A DNA stretch of 64,000 bases, from the NCBI GenBank assembly GCA_913057725.1, contig CAJXOS010000013.1, positions 1 through 64,000 on the forward strand. The letters are read 5' to 3'. Each line of letters begins with the position of its first letter. The stretch's first letter is position 1. Below are positions 19,205-28,502 of the stretch, piece by piece. The stretch is from an uncultured Lewinella sp. (lineage in GTDB: Bacteria > Bacteroidota > Bacteroidia > Chitinophagales > Saprospiraceae). The position numbers and the translations under genes are program-made. The notes beneath the pieces were generated by a model. That model searched no databases, was not told the origin of the DNA, and was given only the letters and a program-made list of their open reading frames with translations.

Positions 19205-21097
19205 ATGAGCGAGCAAATAAAACACGAATGCGGAATCGCGATGATTCGCCTCCGCAAACCGCTTAGTTTTTACCAGGATAAGTACGGCTCGGCCCTTTAC
19301 GGCCTCAATAAGCTGAAGCTGCTAATGCAGAAGATGCGTAACCGCGGGCAAGACGGTGCCGGTATGGCTACCCTTAAGCTCAACGTTGAGCCAGGGCACA
19401 AATACATCAGCCGCAAGCGTAGCAATGCTTCCAATTATCTGGATGACCTGTTTTCACAGGTGTTTCGTCGTTTCGATGAACTTACGCCCGAACAGCTCAA
19501 TGACGCAGAGTGGTTGAAGGACCACCTTCCGTATACCGGAGAGTTGATGATGGGGCACCTGCGCTATGGTACGCACGGCGATAACAGCATTGAAACCTGC
19601 CACCCTTTCTTGCGGCAGAACAACTGGAAGCCACGTAACTTGATTCTGGCCGGTAACTTCAACCTTACCAATGTGGACGAGCTCTTCACAGAATTGGTCG
19701 ACTTGGGGCAGTATCCGAAGGAAATCAGTGATACGGTAACGGTACTGGAAAAGATCGGACACTTTCTCGATGATGAGGTACAACGCCTTTTCAATTGGTT
19801 TAAGCCCGACGGCTACTCCAATCGTGAAATCAACGACCTGATCTTTGAAAAGCTGGACCTGCAGCGCCTTCTACGCCGTGCAAGTAAGAAGTTTGACGGT
19901 GGTTATGTGATGGCCGGTTTGATTGGGCATGGAGATGCCTTTATGATGCGTGATCCGAATGGTATCCGCCCTGCATTTTACTATGCAGATGAAGAGATTG
20001 TGGTAGCAGCAAGTGAGCGCCCTGCCATCCAGACTGCACTTGATGTACACATTTCAAAGGTGCATGAGATTCCTCGCGGGCACACTTTGATCGTAAAACG
20101 TAGCGGAGCTACTTCCGTTGTGCCATTTACTGATCCAGGGACGCGCTCGGCTTGCTCTTTTGAGCGCATCTACTTCAGCCGAGGTAATGACCGAGATATC
20201 TATCTGGAGCGTAAGGAGTTGGGTCGTCGCCTCGCCCGTCCGGTACTGGATATGGTGAAGAACAACTTCAAGCGGACAGTATTTTCCTTTGTGCCTAATA
20301 CTGCCGAGACCGCTTTCTATGGCATGGTGAAAGGCTTGGAAGACGAGCTTAATCAGATCAAGGAAGAAAAGATCACTAGTTTAGGTAAGAATATCACGCC
20401 AGCGAAAGTTCGGAAAGTCTTGGAGATGCGTCCACGGGTAGAAAAGATCGTGGTCAAAGACGCGAAAGTCCGGACGTTTATCGCCGATACTACTTCTCGC
20501 GGTGCCATGGTTTCACATGTTTATGATGTGACCTATGGGATTGTAGAGAATGAAAAAGACACGCTGGTCTTGATGGATGACTCTATTGTGCGCGGTACAA
20601 CCATGCGCGATAGTATTATTCAGATTGTATCACGCTTGCGCCCGAAGCGCATTATTGTCGTTTCGTCTGCTCCGCAAATTCGTTATCCTGATTGTTATGG
20701 AATTGACATGTCTAAAATGGGAGAGTTTGTGGCTTTCCGCGCCTTGGTAGCTCTTCTAAAGGACCATGGTAAGGAGCATCTTTTGCAGGAGTGTTATGAA
20801 CGTTGTAAGGCGCAAGAGCACCTGCCTAAGGAAGAGATTACCAACGAGGTGAAGGCATTGTACGACGAATTTACTTACGAGGAAGTTTCAGCTAAGATTG
20901 CAGAGATAATCACGCCGCCGAATATCAAGCCTCAGGTAGATGTGATCTACCAAACAATTGATGATTTGGGGGCCTCTTGTCCCAAGAACAATGGCGATTG
21001 GTACTTCTCAGGAGATTATCCTACACCAGGCGGAAATCGTGTAGTTAATAAATCTTTCATATATTTTATGGAAGGTAAGAACGAGCGTGCCTACTAA
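19205..21097 (+). CDS. Amidophosphoribosyltransferase-like glutamine amidotransferase
   Basis: The 630-residue protein has an N-terminal class II glutamine amidotransferase domain (HECGIAMIRL, then RNRGQDGAGMA, LRYGTHG and a GNFNLTN segment). Its C-terminal phosphoribosyltransferase domain has the PRPP-binding loop LVLMDDSIVRGTT near residues 453-465. The presumed nucleophile Cys9 follows an 8-residue N-terminal stretch, so a short propeptide must be removed, as in Bacillus-type PurF. At 630 residues it is longer than ordinary PurF (~500), with extra segments between the domains. This long form is common in Bacteroidota and may be a paralog of the true purF; the reaction (PRPP + glutamine to phosphoribosylamine) is inferred from the domains. 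Confidence 0.85.
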   Translation: MSEQIKHECGIAMIRLRKPLSFYQDKYGSALYGLNKLKLLMQKMRNRGQDGAGMATLKLNVEPGHKYISRKRSNASNYLDDLFSQVFRRFDELTPEQLNDAEWLKDHLPYTGELMMGHLRYGTHGDNSIETCHPFLRQNNWKPRNLILAGNFNLTNVDELFTELVDLGQYPKEISDTVTVLEKIGHFLDDEVQRLFNWFKPDGYSNREINDLIFEKLDLQRLLRRASKKFDGGYVMAGLIGHGDAFMMRDPNGIRPAFYYADEEIVVAASERPAIQTALDVHISKVHEIPRGHTLIVKRSGATSVVPFTDPGTRSACSFERIYFSRGNDRDIYLERKELGRRLARPVLDMVKNNFKRTVFSFVPNTAETAFYGMVKGLEDELNQIKEEKITSLGKNITPAKVRKVLEMRPRVEKIVVKDAKVRTFIADTTSRGAMVSHVYDVTYGIVENEKDTLVLMDDSIVRGTTMRDSIIQIVSRLRPKRIIVVSSAPQIRYPDCYGIDMSKMGEFVAFRALVALLKDHGKEHLLQECYERCKAQEHLPKEEITNEVKALYDEFTYEEVSAKIAEIITPPNIKPQVDVIYQTIDDLGASCPKNNGDWYFSGDYPTPGGNRVVNKSFIYFMEGKNERAY

Positions 21098-21201
21098 GAG
21101 GGGGCTAAGTCGAAAGACTGTAGGGAACTTTGTGGCAGTTTATGCAGTTCTAGAGGTGGTTACCGAAACATACTTCAATATGAAAATCGTGTTTCTGTAA
21201 A

Positions 21202-22455
21202 ATGCTCTTCTATTTAATGTCAAATAATCTGAACGGTATGGAACAGGGCTGGAATATAGGAACAGCGGGGCAGAAGAAAGGCCTTGCGCAAAAAATCGAA
21301 CCGGTGATTCTGGTTGGTATTGTACAGCGCAACCAGACCGAAGATATGATCCATGAGTATCTGGATGAGCTGGAGTTTTTGGCCCTGACGGCAGGCGCCA
21401 AATCGGTGAAGCGCTACATCCAGAAAATGGACAGTCCTAACCGACGGACCTTCGTCGGTAAGGGAAAGTTGGAAGAAATCGCCGCATATCTCGAAGAACA
21501 CGAAGAGATCACAGCCGTCATTTTTGATGACGATCTCTCCGGTAAACAGACGAACATCTTAGAGGAAACCCTCAAGGTGAAGATCATTGATCGCTCCTCT
21601 CTCATTCTCGATATTTTCGCAGGTAGAGCACAGACGGCGCAAGCTAAGACTCAAGTTGAGCTTGCTCAAATGCAATATCTACTTCCTCGACTACGGGGTC
21701 TTTGGACTCACTTGGAGCGCCAGCGAGGTGGTATCGGAATGCGCGGACCTGGTGAAAAAGAGATCGAGACTGACCGTCGTATCGTCCGTGATAAGATTTC
21801 ACAACTAAAGAAGCGACTGGAAAAGATCGATCAGCAAAACATGACCCGGCGTAAGACTCGTGATAAGCTTATCCGAGTAGCATTAGTCGGATATACTAAC
21901 GTGGGCAAGAGTACACTGATGAACCTCCTGACTAAGTCAGATGTGTTCGCTGAAAACAAACTCTTTGCTACGCTAGATACCACCGTCCGCAAAGTGGCTT
22001 TCGACCGCACGCCATTTCTTCTTTCAGATACGGTTGGATTTATTCGGAAGCTTCCTCACCACTTGATTGAAAGCTTCAAGTCAACGCTGGATGAGGTACG
22101 CGAGAGCGATATCCTATTGCATGTGGTAGACTTGGCGCATCCACAACATGAGGATCATATCCGCACGGTTAACAAGACCCTGCAAGAGCTCGACGCAATT
22201 GATAAGCCGACGCTCATGGTCTACAACAAAATCGATCTGTATCGGGAGCGTAACTATGACCTCTACCTGGAGGATCAGGCTAAGGAGGAGATCGAAAGTG
22301 GGTTGAAACAACGCCTTGAAGGTGAGTTCGGACAAGAGAGCGTTTTGGCATCTGCATTGTCTAAAGAGAACGTGGATGTTTTGCGCGAAAAGATGATGAA
22401 AATGGTGAAGGAACAGTACCACCATCGCTACCCTTACGTCGCTAAACAGTGGTAA
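21202..22455 (+). CDS. hflX: GTPase HflX (ribosome-associated)
   Basis: HflX binds 50S or 70S ribosomes and splits stalled ribosomes under stress. The N-terminal HflX domain includes the RRTFVGKGKLEEI segment and the RGGIGMRGPGEKEIETDRR linker. The G domain has G1 GYTNVGKS at about 230-237, G3 DTVGFI, G4 NKID and a G5 SALS. Total length 417 residues is normal. The start is uncertain: ATGs at 21202, 21217 and 21238 are all in frame and ahead of the conserved part. The gene stands alone between the amidophosphoribosyltransferase-like gene and the M29 peptidase. Confidence 0.95.
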   Translation: MLFYLMSNNLNGMEQGWNIGTAGQKKGLAQKIEPVILVGIVQRNQTEDMIHEYLDELEFLALTAGAKSVKRYIQKMDSPNRRTFVGKGKLEEIAAYLEEHEEITAVIFDDDLSGKQTNILEETLKVKIIDRSSLILDIFAGRAQTAQAKTQVELAQMQYLLPRLRGLWTHLERQRGGIGMRGPGEKEIETDRRIVRDKISQLKKRLEKIDQQNMTRRKTRDKLIRVALVGYTNVGKSTLMNLLTKSDVFAENKLFATLDTTVRKVAFDRTPFLLSDTVGFIRKLPHHLIESFKSTLDEVRESDILLHVVDLAHPQHEDHIRTVNKTLQELDAIDKPTLMVYNKIDLYRERNYDLYLEDQAKEEIESGLKQRLEGEFGQESVLASALSKENVDVLREKMMKMVKEQYHHRYPYVAKQW

Positions 22456-22517
22456 TTGGTCAGCGCAATACAGCGACTCGGTAAGGGATCCACAGGAGGA
22501 ATGCTGCGTTATTGAGC

Positions 22518-22540
22518 TTGCATTAATGCAACTTTTTATC
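22518..22540 (+). terminator. Weak terminator-like hairpin after hflX
   Basis: TTGCA at 22518-22522 pairs with TGCAA at 22527-22531 (TTAA loop), followed by CTTTTTATCTT. The stem is short, so termination may be partial. Confidence 0.4.
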
Positions 22541-22633
22541 TTACCTTCAGTTAAATATTTTAGTAAAACTTAGGAAAACGACTTTTAGGTAAGCATAAAA
22601 TCCAATTCGCTAAACTGACCTCCTGACCACCCC

Positions 22634-23734
22634 ATGATTACCAATCCTTTACAAGCCTACGCTCGACTGCTCGTTAATTACTGTTTAGAAATAAAGGCTG
22701 GAGAGCGGCTATATATTCGTACCACAACCTTAGCGGAAGACCTAGTGCGTGAAGTTTACAGAGAAGCTACACGAGTCGGAGCGCACGTTGAGTACGACCT
22801 TGAGTTCCGGGAAAGGGATCGCATCTTTCTAAACGGAGCAAATCCAGAACAACTTCGTTATGTTTCACCACTCTATCGCCAAGCGCTAGAGGAGTTTGAA
22901 GCTTATTTGTTTATCCGCGCACCGTTTAACCTGCGGGAGGGCCAGCAAATTGATCCTAAGAAACGAGAGGCGAGGCAAGCGGCCACCGCAGATCTTACCA
23001 AGACGTACTTCGCCCGTACTGCTGATCGCCGTCTAAAGCGAAATCTATGTCAGTTTCCTACGCAGGCTTCGGCTCAAGAAGCTGGATTGTCTTTAGAAGA
23101 ATACCAGGAATTCATTTACAGCGCTTGCCGTCTTTATGATGAAGACCCCATCGAAAGTTGGTTACAGGTTCGTAAGGATCAGCAGCGTATTGTGGATCAT
23201 TTGAATGGCTGCAATACGATTCGTTATCGTTCGGATGCTTTTGATATCAGCTATCGAACAGATGGCCGTACTTGGATCAATTCAGATGGCCAGACGAATA
23301 TGCCAAGTGGTGAGGTGTACACTTCACCGGTAGAAGATTCCGTTAACGGTATGGTGCACTTTGATTATCCTGCCATTTATCAGGGAGAAGAAGTACAGGG
23401 CGTAACCCTATGGGTACGCGATGGCTACGTGGAAAAGTGGGAAGCTAAACAGGGCCAACAGGTGTTGGATCGGGTGTTCCAAATTCCAGGTACACGTCGT
23501 TTTGGCGAAGCTGCAATTGGCACGAACTATGGCATTAAGCGATTCACCAAGAATATCCTCTTTGACGAGAAGATTGGAGGTACTATACACATGGCTATAG
23601 GGCAGTCCTATCTGCAGTGTGGAGGCAAAAATGAGTCGACAGTGCATTGGGATATGATCGCTGATATGACCCAAAGTGGTGAGATTTATGCCGATGAAGA
23701 AAAAATATATGAAAAGGGTCAGTTTTTGATTTAG
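22634..23734 (+). CDS. M29-family metallo-aminopeptidase
   Basis: The 366-residue sequence matches the thermophilic-aminopeptidase (AmpS/PepS/AmpII) family, which removes N-terminal residues from peptides using a two-metal centre. Expected metal-ligand segments are present in the C-terminal half: MPSGEVYTSP with the Glu, RRFGEAAIGTN with a second Glu, then GGTIHMAIGQSY and STVHWDMIADM with the His and Asp ligands. Length and domain order are normal. No signal peptide, so it is cytoplasmic. Single gene. Confidence 0.9.
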   Translation: MITNPLQAYARLLVNYCLEIKAGERLYIRTTTLAEDLVREVYREATRVGAHVEYDLEFRERDRIFLNGANPEQLRYVSPLYRQALEEFEAYLFIRAPFNLREGQQIDPKKREARQAATADLTKTYFARTADRRLKRNLCQFPTQASAQEAGLSLEEYQEFIYSACRLYDEDPIESWLQVRKDQQRIVDHLNGCNTIRYRSDAFDISYRTDGRTWINSDGQTNMPSGEVYTSPVEDSVNGMVHFDYPAIYQGEEVQGVTLWVRDGYVEKWEAKQGQQVLDRVFQIPGTRRFGEAAIGTNYGIKRFTKNILFDEKIGGTIHMAIGQSYLQCGGKNESTVHWDMIADMTQSGEIYADEEKIYEKGQFLI

Positions 23735-23896
23735 TGGGTCGAAATTCGCCTAAAGCAGGCCGAATAAGCCCTCTTTTTGCACATAAAGTGTTAAAAGGAT
23801 TTAAATTTTCTGGCTACCTTGCGTATCCAATACCAGATGAACGCCCAGAACAACACCCGAAAACAATTAAAGTAAACTGAAACACAACCTCAAACC

Positions 23897-24685
23897 GTGA
23901 ACAGGAACATTGCATTTTTGGAATTAAAGTATGGCAATATTTACGGAGGATACCCAAACTTCTATGCCATCAGTGAAATCGCCTTATTGGTTTTTGAACA
24001 AGGCTCTAACCGAATCTTTATTGAAAGTTGGGTCAACAGCGCAGATGTTGACGTAGTGAACGTGTATGCTCAAACAAATGAATTAGGGCACACTATTGGT
24101 CGTGGAAAGGAAGTGATCAATATGCGCACCCGCCGTCGTAATCGTTTCGATGAAGAGTTCCGTCTAAGTGAGATGGATCTGGGTGAAGCTTTCAGACGTC
24201 TTCGTTCTACCAAGATGGCTATCAAGAGCTTTTTGCTCCGCAACTTCAAGAAGTATCGTTTTGAAGATATTGTAGTCTTTGACGGTCGCCGGGATATATT
24301 CCTATGTGAGCGCTCTGGCGTGAACTTCAGCCGTCATCGCATCATTGATATTCAGAAGGATCTGAATCGTGAAACAGACTACCTGTTTAGCTTGAATAAG
24401 CTAGCCGTGGTAATTGGTTACGAAATGGATCGTTCGTACTTGCGTTCGAACAACCTGGAATACTGGTTGCACCCTATTGCCGCTCGTCAGCTAATGCCTA
24501 AGTCAGCGGCTTTTGATGCAGCTCGCTTAATGATGGTGTTCAACGAATACACAGAACACCATGATGACTTCATGATGAAGGCGGCCTTGCTACTGAATAA
24601 AATTCAGAACGCCAAGGAAGAGGAAGCCAAGAAAGAAGCAGGAGAAACCGGAACAGAAGAAGAAGGAGGAGAAAGCGAAGGCTAG
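23897..24685 (+). CDS. Hypothetical protein with a degenerate DEDD-exonuclease-like fold
   Basis: Starts with GTG (MNRNIAFLELKYG). I do not know a named family. The pattern resembles an RNase-H/DEDDh exonuclease. A first strand reads FLELKYG where active enzymes have D-x-E, then ISEIALLVFE. A middle motif, VVFDGRRDIFLCE, resembles ExoII with its Asp. A late SAAFDAARLMMVF segment resembles ExoIII, retaining Asp but with the His replaced. The catalytic set is therefore incomplete, suggesting a binding or regulatory protein. The last ~25 residues are a Glu/Lys/Gly-rich, probably disordered tail. It is transcribed just ahead of galE but separated from it by a terminator. The fold assignment is inference. 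Confidence 0.65.
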   Translation: MNRNIAFLELKYGNIYGGYPNFYAISEIALLVFEQGSNRIFIESWVNSADVDVVNVYAQTNELGHTIGRGKEVINMRTRRRNRFDEEFRLSEMDLGEAFRRLRSTKMAIKSFLLRNFKKYRFEDIVVFDGRRDIFLCERSGVNFSRHRIIDIQKDLNRETDYLFSLNKLAVVIGYEMDRSYLRSNNLEYWLHPIAARQLMPKSAAFDAARLMMVFNEYTEHHDDFMMKAALLLNKIQNAKEEEAKKEAGETGTEEEGGESEG

Positions 24686-24706
24686 TATCCTTTGATTCAA
24701 AATATC

Positions 24707-24746
24707 AGCCCGGACAATAAGCCTTTGTGCCTGTTGTTCGGGCTTT
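24707..24746 (+). terminator. Terminator between the exonuclease-like gene and galE
   Basis: AGCCCGGACAA at 24707-24717 pairs over 11 bases with TTGTTCGGGCT at 24734-24744 (one G-T pair), followed by TTG and an ATTTTT run a few bases on. It covers the GTG at 24727 that would otherwise extend galE, arguing against that start. Confidence 0.75.
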
Positions 24747-24759
24747 GTACATTTTTGCT

Positions 24760-25779
24760 ATGAGTAAAGGAAAGATATTAGTGACCGGTGGTTGTGGCTA
24801 CATCGGTAGCCATACGATTGTAGACTTGATTGAGAGTGGTTACGATGTAGTATCGGTAGACAATCTCAGCAATGGCGATGAGGCGGTCCTGGAGGGAGTC
24901 GCTAAGATAACTGGCGTCGCAGTGGAAAATCATATCATCGACCTGGCCGATAGAGTATCTACTTTACGTCTCTTCCATGAAGGGCAGTTTGATGGTGTTA
25001 TCCACTTTGCCGCCTTAAAGCTTGTTGGGGAATCCGTACATCAACCGATTCAGTACTTCCACAATAACCTGAACAGCCTTTTACATGTCGTGGAAGGGAT
25101 GGAAGCTACCAATTGCCGAAACCTGATCTTTTCTTCGTCTTGTTCTGTTTACGGCAACAGTGATGAGTTACCTGTTACCGAACAAACCCCACGACAGCAA
25201 GCAGAGTCTCCCTACGCGCGTACCAAGCAGATGGGGGAGGACATCCTAATGGATTACTGTCGTGTGCACCCTGAGTTTAAAACAGCGCTTCTAAGGTACT
25301 TTAATCCCGCTGGTGCACATTCCTCTGCTATTATCGGAGAAAGCTCCTCTAACCCTCCTAGCAACCTTGTTCCCGTCATTACGGAGACTGCGATCGGAAA
25401 GCGTCAGGAGATGACCGTCTTTGGCGATGATTACAATACCCGAGATGGCAGCTGTGTTCGAGACTACATCTATATCATGGATTTGGCCCGTGCACATACT
25501 TTGGCGCTAGACTATTTAATCCAGGATCAGCAGACTAGTAATTGTGAGATTTTTAATCTAGGCACAGGAAATGGCGTAAGCGTTCTAGAAGCTATTCATG
25601 CCTTTGAGATGGTAAGTAGCCAAAAGCTTAATTACCGTATCGGTGCTCGTAGAATGGGAGATGTAGTTTCTATCTATGCCAATTACGATAAAGCCGCTGA
25701 AGCGCTTGGTTGGCATCCTGAGCACGATATTAAAGACATTATGCGCACTGCTTGGGAATGGGAGCAGGTGAGAGGTTAG
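24760..25779 (+). CDS. galE: UDP-glucose 4-epimerase
   Basis: Interconverts UDP-glucose and UDP-galactose, supplying sugars for surface polysaccharide. The ATG at 24760 gives a 339-residue protein beginning directly with the NAD-binding strand and loop (VTGGCGYIGSHT). The short-chain dehydrogenase catalytic set is present: a Ser in SSSCSVYG and Tyr152/Lys156 in SPYARTK. RYFNPAGAH and RDGSCVRDYIYI segments are typical of GalE. The in-frame GTG at 24727 lies inside the preceding terminator and is rejected. It is convergent with rsgA. Confidence 0.95.
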   Translation: MSKGKILVTGGCGYIGSHTIVDLIESGYDVVSVDNLSNGDEAVLEGVAKITGVAVENHIIDLADRVSTLRLFHEGQFDGVIHFAALKLVGESVHQPIQYFHNNLNSLLHVVEGMEATNCRNLIFSSSCSVYGNSDELPVTEQTPRQQAESPYARTKQMGEDILMDYCRVHPEFKTALLRYFNPAGAHSSAIIGESSSNPPSNLVPVITETAIGKRQEMTVFGDDYNTRDGSCVRDYIYIMDLARAHTLALDYLIQDQQTSNCEIFNLGTGNGVSVLEAIHAFEMVSSQKLNYRIGARRMGDVVSIYANYDKAAEALGWHPEHDIKDIMRTAWEWEQVRG

Positions 25780-25839
25780 GAGATGGCAAATAGGAAGCGC
25801 AATTCATCGCGCTGTTATATTTGTGTTTCTACGCCTTGT

Positions 25840-26790
25840 TTAGACTTTCCTACGTTCCCAATAATTCTGTTCTTCCATTTCATCCAGAAGTGTCAGGTAA
25901 TTCGCGTAGCGTAGCTCGCTAAAGCGTCCGTCTTCTAGTCCTGCCTTTACGGCACAACCCGGTTCGCTGCGATGGAGGCAGTTGCCACCAAACTTACATT
26001 CCTCAGATGCCGCGAAGAACTCTCTGAAGTTATGGGCTACATCAATGGGTTCTAAATAATTGAACGAAAGGGTTTTGATCCCTGGAGTGTCAATAAGTAG
26101 GCCGCCGAAAGGGAGATCAAACATCTCGGCAAAAGTGGTCGTATGTTGGCCTTTGCCAGAATAATCACTGATGTCACCCGTTCTGAGGTCCAGTTCTGGA
26201 GCGATTGCGTTGATGAGGGTAGATTTTCCTACACCACTCTGGCCACTAATCAAAGTGGTCTTGTCTTTAAGTAATTCCTTGAAATCGTCTAGGCCGTGCC
26301 CTTCTGTAGCTGACAGGATTAAGGTTGAATAACCAATCTCCTCGTATACGTCCTGTAAATAGGCCAGAATCTCGATATCCTCCTCCTTGTAAACATCAAC
26401 TTTGTTGAAAGCAACTATTGTGGGAATGTTGAATGGCTCCGTCATGAGGAGAAAACGATCAATAAAGCCCTGCTTGAGTTTTGGCTGTGCGATCGTCATC
26501 ACAATAATAGCCTGATCAATATTGCTAGCAATAAGGTGCAAGGCATGTTTCTTTCGCGGCGATTGACGAACGACGTAGTTGTCGCGGGGCAGAATTTCCC
26601 GTATTACCCCCGTGCCTTCATCGTCGACTTCAGTGACAACACGTACCCTGTCGCCCACGGCAATAGGGTTAGTCAATCGCTTATCGTCCTTGCGAAATTT
26701 ACCGCCAATTCGACAAGCTATTGATTGGCCACTGTCTAAGCGGACAGAGTACCAGCTTCCGGTTGATTTTATAATGATTCCTTCCTGCAA
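25840..26790 (-). CDS. rsgA: Ribosome small-subunit-dependent GTPase A
   Basis: RsgA checks late 30S subunit maturation. Visible are an N-terminal OB fold (GIIIKSTGSWYSV), a circularly permuted G domain (G4 FNKVD before G1 SGQSGVGKSTL and G3 DTPG) and a C-terminal zinc site of Cys/His residues (ECKFGGNCLHRSEPGC). There is no ATG in the N-terminal region. The TTG at 26790 gives a 316-residue protein that starts as other Bacteroidota RsgA proteins do. The TTG at 26853 adds 21 unlike residues and lies inside the T-tract of the upstream terminator. Confidence 0.93.
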   Translation of the reverse strand: MQEGIIIKSTGSWYSVRLDSGQSIACRIGGKFRKDDKRLTNPIAVGDRVRVVTEVDDEGTGVIREILPRDNYVVRQSPRKKHALHLIASNIDQAIIVMTIAQPKLKQGFIDRFLLMTEPFNIPTIVAFNKVDVYKEEDIEILAYLQDVYEEIGYSTLILSATEGHGLDDFKELLKDKTTLISGQSGVGKSTLINAIAPELDLRTGDISDYSGKGQHTTTFAEMFDLPFGGLLIDTPGIKTLSFNYLEPIDVAHNFREFFAASEECKFGGNCLHRSEPGCAVKAGLEDGRFSELRYANYLTLLDEMEEQNYWERRKV

Positions 26791-26851
26791 AATAGTCTTG
26801 GATAAAGCGTAAAAAGGAGTGGAGTTCAGGGCTCCTGACTGGGGTATATAC

Positions 26852-26883
26852 AAAAAAAATGAGGCAACCGTTCCGATTGCCTC
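26852..26883 (-). terminator. Minus-strand terminator between the P450 gene and rsgA
   Basis: On the minus strand GAGGCAA pairs with TTGCCTC (26861-26867 with 26877-26883) and is followed by A and eight T residues. It lies about 190 bases after the P450 stop and only about 60 bases before the rsgA start, so it may also act as an attenuator of rsgA. Confidence 0.85.
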
Positions 26884-27075
26884 CTAATAACCCCAAAAAA
26901 CCAAATGAAAACTATCTTAGAATAAATATTCTTCGTTGTTGGTGGATTCCGTTTTTCTCGGAACCGCAACAAAAAAAAGATGTTTTCTGCAGAATCCCAA
27001 AAATATTCAGGAAATTTTTTTCACTCAGGCGAAAGGAAATTTTCGTTTCGCAAACTGTTAACACAATGTAAACTC

Positions 27076-28425
27076 CTAATTCTCATGTAGATACATAAGT
27101 ATTCCTGGCTCAGGACGGAGGGTAACTAAAGGTTTTGCCCTAATTTGCTGATTAGGAGCTAAATGGAAAGAAAAGCGTCGAAGCCAGCTTGCTAATAAAA
27201 GCTGCATTTCCATCATCGCAAAGCTGTTGCCGATGCACAATCGCGGTCCACCTCCAAAGGGTAGAAAGGTGAATGGCACTTGATCTTTCTGTCGATTTGA
27301 CGCAAAGCGCTCAGGCTGAAAGCGTTCTGAGTCCTCCCAGTAGTGCTCTTCGTGATGAATTCCATAAATAAAAGGAACGACTACAGTACCCTTAGGAATT
27401 TCCAAATCACCCACTTTATCGTCTTCCAGAGCCACTCGATCCGTAATCCAGGCGGGTGGATATAGCCGCATTGACTCGTTGATAACCTGCGTTAAATAGC
27501 TGAGTTGTCTTAATTCTGAAAAAGTGGGCGGGCGACCAGGGCAGATGCAATCCAGTTCTGCTTGTATTTTTTGCAAAACCTCCGGGTGTTTGGCTAATAA
27601 ATACAGCGTCCAAGAGAGCGCATTGGCGGAGGTCTCGTGTCCTGCTACGAACAGTATGCCGGTTTCTTCTATGAGTTGTTGCTCCTCCATCGGCAGACCA
27701 GTGTCCTCGTATCGGCTATCCAAGAGCATTTGAAGTAGATCGTCTCGGACGATTCCTCCTTCTTTTCGTCGGCGAATAAATTGCTTTTGAGTGTTCAGCA
27801 CGTCTTGTGATAATTGGAGGTAGGATCGCTGTATTCCACTTAGTTTGAAATACCAGTTTAGAAAAGGAAGGCGAACCTCCCGAATGACATGCTCCTGAAT
27901 TTTGGTAATCTTCTCTCCAAAGTCTGTCAGTTCTTCTTCCTCGATGTCCTCACTAAAGATTGCTCGAGCTACAATTCGAAAGGCAATGTTGAGCATTTCT
28001 TCGTAGATGTCAAGCGTGCCACTCGAGTTTTTCAGTCGCGCACTCAAGCGATCCCCTTCTCGATCAATGACCGTTTGCATAATAGTAGTAAGGGCTTCTA
28101 GTCGACTTCGATGAAAGCCGGGTTGGATGAGGCGGCGCTGTCGCAACCAGGAAGCCCCTGTATTGGTAAGTAATCCCTTGCCCACATAACGCGAAACCGT
28201 CTCGGTTTGCAATTCTGATTTTTCGTAGGCGCGATGATTGCGTTGCAGCACCCGCTGTGCAACTTCCGGATCAGTGGTGATCAGTGACTTACTTACCCCA
28301 CCGACATATAAATAGTAGTTGGGGCCGTATTCCCGTCCAAATCGGGTGAGGCCTCCAATAGGGTCGTGGGCAAAGCTTAATGTAGTCGGTAGAGAGACAC
28401 GACGAGGTACAGTTGGGGCGTGCAT
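27076..28425 (-). CDS. Cytochrome P450 monooxygenase
   Basis: The 449-residue protein has all P450 hallmarks: the I-helix oxygen-activation motif AGHETS, the K-helix ExxR in ESMRLYPPAW, a PERF-like segment (QPERFAS), and the haem-binding loop FGGGPRLCIG with ligand Cys397. No membrane anchor is evident, so it is probably soluble and relies on separate redox partners, which are not in the window. Sequence style is like bacterial fatty-acid or terpenoid-oxidising P450s, but the substrate is not known. Divergent from an acyl-CoA dehydrogenase; the 190-base gap between them holds two repeated palindromic sites. Confidence 0.93.
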   Translation of the reverse strand: MHAPTVPRRVSLPTTLSFAHDPIGGLTRFGREYGPNYYLYVGGVSKSLITTDPEVAQRVLQRNHRAYEKSELQTETVSRYVGKGLLTNTGASWLRQRRLIQPGFHRSRLEALTTIMQTVIDREGDRLSARLKNSSGTLDIYEEMLNIAFRIVARAIFSEDIEEEELTDFGEKITKIQEHVIREVRLPFLNWYFKLSGIQRSYLQLSQDVLNTQKQFIRRRKEGGIVRDDLLQMLLDSRYEDTGLPMEEQQLIEETGILFVAGHETSANALSWTLYLLAKHPEVLQKIQAELDCICPGRPPTFSELRQLSYLTQVINESMRLYPPAWITDRVALEDDKVGDLEIPKGTVVVPFIYGIHHEEHYWEDSERFQPERFASNRQKDQVPFTFLPFGGGPRLCIGNSFAMMEMQLLLASWLRRFSFHLAPNQQIRAKPLVTLRPEPGILMYLHEN

Positions 28426-28502
28426 TTTCTTTGGTAAGATACGGTGGGACTGTGGATGTGGGCTGAAAAAAGTGTAATTGCGATGATGTATTTACACAGC
28501 GA

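Noticed and set aside
24727-24759. Upstream GTG start that would extend GalE by 11 residues
   Set aside because: It lies inside the terminator hairpin of the preceding gene and adds residues before the NAD-binding strand that GalE proteins do not have.
26859-27071. 70-codon plus-strand frame in the AT-rich gap near rsgA
   Set aside because: It starts within the minus-strand terminator and its Asn/Pro/Phe/Lys-rich product looks like translated AT-rich non-coding DNA.
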